15,830 nt of DNA from Actinomycetota bacterium. GTDB lineage: Bacteria; Actinomycetota; Actinomycetes; Nanopelagicales; Nanopelagicaceae. The DNA lies in assembly GCA_009704445.1 (NCBI GenBank), contig WLED01000016.1:1-15830 (forward strand). Reading direction: 5' to 3'. The translations under genes were made by a program, and so were the position numbers. Below are positions 14,688 through 15,830 of the stretch, piece after piece (position 1 is the stretch's first letter; every line of letters begins with the position of its first letter). Under the pieces are notes generated by a model. The model did not search any database. It was not told the origin of the DNA and saw only the letters and a program-made list of their open reading frames with translations.

Positions 14688-15830
14688 TTATCTAGGCCGT
14701 CTACGACGCTGACTTGAATTAGGTCGTGGACGCTTTCCGCCCGAGCGAGAAGGTCCACGATTTTCAACAATTGGGGCTACGTATGGGATTCCACTTGGTT
14801 CTTGGGCACCGGTGATCGTCATTAATTCGGCGTCATTTGGTTTAACGCCAACGAATTTAGGTGTGACACCGGCGCGAGAAGTTAACCCCTTTACTGAAGT
14901 TTGTTGTTTTGTTGTAGCAAGAACTACGACTCCACCGGCTTCGCCAGCACGTGCTGTGCGACCGGAGCGGTGTAGATAATCTTTGTGATCTGTTGGTGCA
15001 TCTACGTGAACAACGAGTGAGATCCCATCGACGTGGATACCGCGGGCGGCGACGTCAGTTGCAACTAGTGCCGCGTTTTCTTGTTCTTTAAATAGTTTGA
15101 GTGTTCGGGTGCGAACTGCTTGTGATTTTCCACCGTGTAGTGCACCGACTGGAACGCCAGCTTTTGCGAGGTTGTCAGCAAGGCGATCTGCGCCACGTTG
15201 GGTCTTAACAAAGAGAATAGTTTTTCCATTACGCGCTGCGATTTGTGCGGTGATTAAATCTTTATCACCAGGGTGCATAACAAGAACGTGGTGTTCCATG
15301 GTTGAAACGGATGCACGGTCGTTTTGTAGTGAGTGTGTCTTTGGATTCTTTAAATATGACTTAACGAGTGAATCAACACCACGATCAAGGGTTGCTGAGA
15401 AGAGCAGACGCTGTCCGCCCATTTTTCCTTGATCAAGAATCTCTTTTACTACTGGCAAGAAGCCCATGTCAGCCATTTGATCTGCTTCATCGAGGACAGT
15501 GATCTCGAGGTGATCGAGTTGTACTTCTCCGCGATTAAGTAAATCAATGAGGCGACCAGGTGTTGCAACAAGAATGGCAGTTGCTTTGCGCATTGCGGTG
15601 ATCTGCTTGGCGTATGGCATACCGCCAGCGATAACAACTGATTCGTGACCAATTGCGCGAGCAAGTGGTGTGAGAACTTCATCAATTTGTTGTGCGAGTT
15701 CGCGAGTTGGTGTGAGTACTAAAGCTAGTGGTTTGTGGGGTTTTGCTTGCTTGTTTTGTAGGTTATTAAGAAGTGCTAAACCAAATGCAAGAGTTTTACC
15801 TGATCCTGTTTGTCCGCGACCCAAGATGTC
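14688..15830 (-). CDS. DEAD-box RNA helicase, N-terminus outside the window
   Basis: ATP-dependent RNA helicase; the first visible residues DILGRGQTGSGKT are the Walker A region, so the Q-motif and true start lie beyond 15830. Further motifs in order: PTRELAQQ (Ia), GG, TPGR (Ib), DEAD (II), SAT (III), FVKT (IV), VATDVAARGI (V) and HRSGRTARAG (VI). A C-terminal tail of about 60 residues ends in an Arg-rich run (RPRPNSSQRRRRPR), typical of RNA-binding tails in RhlE/CsdA-like helicases. The role is probably RNA unwinding in ribosome assembly or mRNA decay, often important in the cold. Base composition is clearly richer in GC than the island genes, so I read it as the right-hand core flank. It may be co-transcribed with the downstream oxidase gene. 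Confidence 0.95.
   Translation of the reverse strand, partial: DILGRGQTGSGKTLAFGLALLNNLQNKQAKPHKPLALVLTPTRELAQQIDEVLTPLARAIGHESVVIAGGMPYAKQITAMRKATAILVATPGRLIDLLNRGEVQLDHLEITVLDEADQMADMGFLPVVKEILDQGKMGGQRLLFSATLDRGVDSLVKSYLKNPKTHSLQNDRASVSTMEHHVLVMHPGDKDLITAQIAARNGKTILFVKTQRGADRLADNLAKAGVPVGALHGGKSQAVRTRTLKLFKEQENAALVATDVAARGIHVDGISLVVHVDAPTDHKDYLHRSGRTARAGEAGGVVVLATTKQQTSVKGLTSRAGVTPKFVGVKPNDAELMTITGAQEPSGIPYVAPIVENRGPSRSGGKRPRPNSSQRRRRPR

Noticed and set aside
15097..15432. 111-codon plus-strand frame antisense to the DEAD-box helicase
   Set aside because: The opposite strand carries conserved helicase motifs V and IV; the frame is a by-product of its codon use.
1..15830. CRISPR arrays, tRNA or rRNA genes, insertion sequences, integrase or att-like repeats
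   Set aside because: Read for on both strands and not seen; no regularly spaced repeats, cloverleaf-type sequence or transposase motifs were found by eye.

Overview
The window looks like chromosome from a low-GC, streamlined actinobacterium, most likely a freshwater Nanopelagicales (acI)-type lineage. The grounds are very tight gene packing (overlapping stops, gaps of 1-13 nt), an actinobacterial-looking DEAD-box helicase and Glyoxalase_3-type protein at the two ends, and modest GC. This placement is an inference from style, not from a marker gene. The two outer genes are more GC-rich than the interior: one sampled 60-base line in each gives about 53% and 58% G+C, while a line inside the large glycosyltransferase gives about 23%. 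The interior therefore reads as an accessory cell-surface glycan island inserted between housekeeping genes.

Layout. 48-695 (+) is a VOC/glyoxalase-like protein. 696-898 is the only sizeable gap on the left; it holds a small hairpin and an unexplained 59-codon open frame. 899-1780 (-) is a SAM methyltransferase, divergent from 1879-4767 (+), a two-domain GT4-GT2 glycosyltransferase. A four-gene minus-strand operon follows, read from 8706 down to 4773: NAD-dependent sugar epimerase, GT-B glycosyltransferase, GmhB-type phosphatase, HddA-type heptose-7-phosphate kinase. Divergent from it is a plus-strand pair: a C-methyltransferase of the TylC3/NovU/TcaB9 type (8789-10003) and a GDP-fucose-synthase-like epimerase/reductase (10000-10911). 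A minus-strand GT4 (10908-11927) is divergent from plus-strand gmhA (12017-12598) and a methyltransferase (12599-13462). Last come a minus-strand LhgO-type FAD oxidase (13476-14678) and a DEAD-box RNA helicase cut off by the right edge.

How it works together. GmhA, HddA and GmhB are three of the four steps from sedoheptulose-7-phosphate to GDP-D-glycero-alpha-D-manno-heptose. The nucleotidyltransferase (HddC) is not here. The epimerase, C-methyltransferase and GMER-like gene can tailor a nucleotide-linked 4-keto sugar. A branched, modified heptose is the natural guess, but no 4,6-dehydratase is visible. Three glycosyltransferase genes (four catalytic domains) and two further methyltransferases would assemble and decorate the glycan. 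No flippase, polymerase, ABC exporter or initiating sugar-phosphate transferase lies in the window.

Regulation. Each of the three divergent gaps (1781-1878, 8707-8788, 11928-12016) contains a -10 hexamer readable on both strands at almost the same position, which suggests symmetric bidirectional promoters. The first gap also holds a perfect 10-bp inverted repeat. Non-ATG starts are common (three TTG, two GTG) and are backed by Shine-Dalgarno sequences or a start/stop overlap. I saw no tRNA, rRNA, CRISPR array, insertion sequence or integrase.
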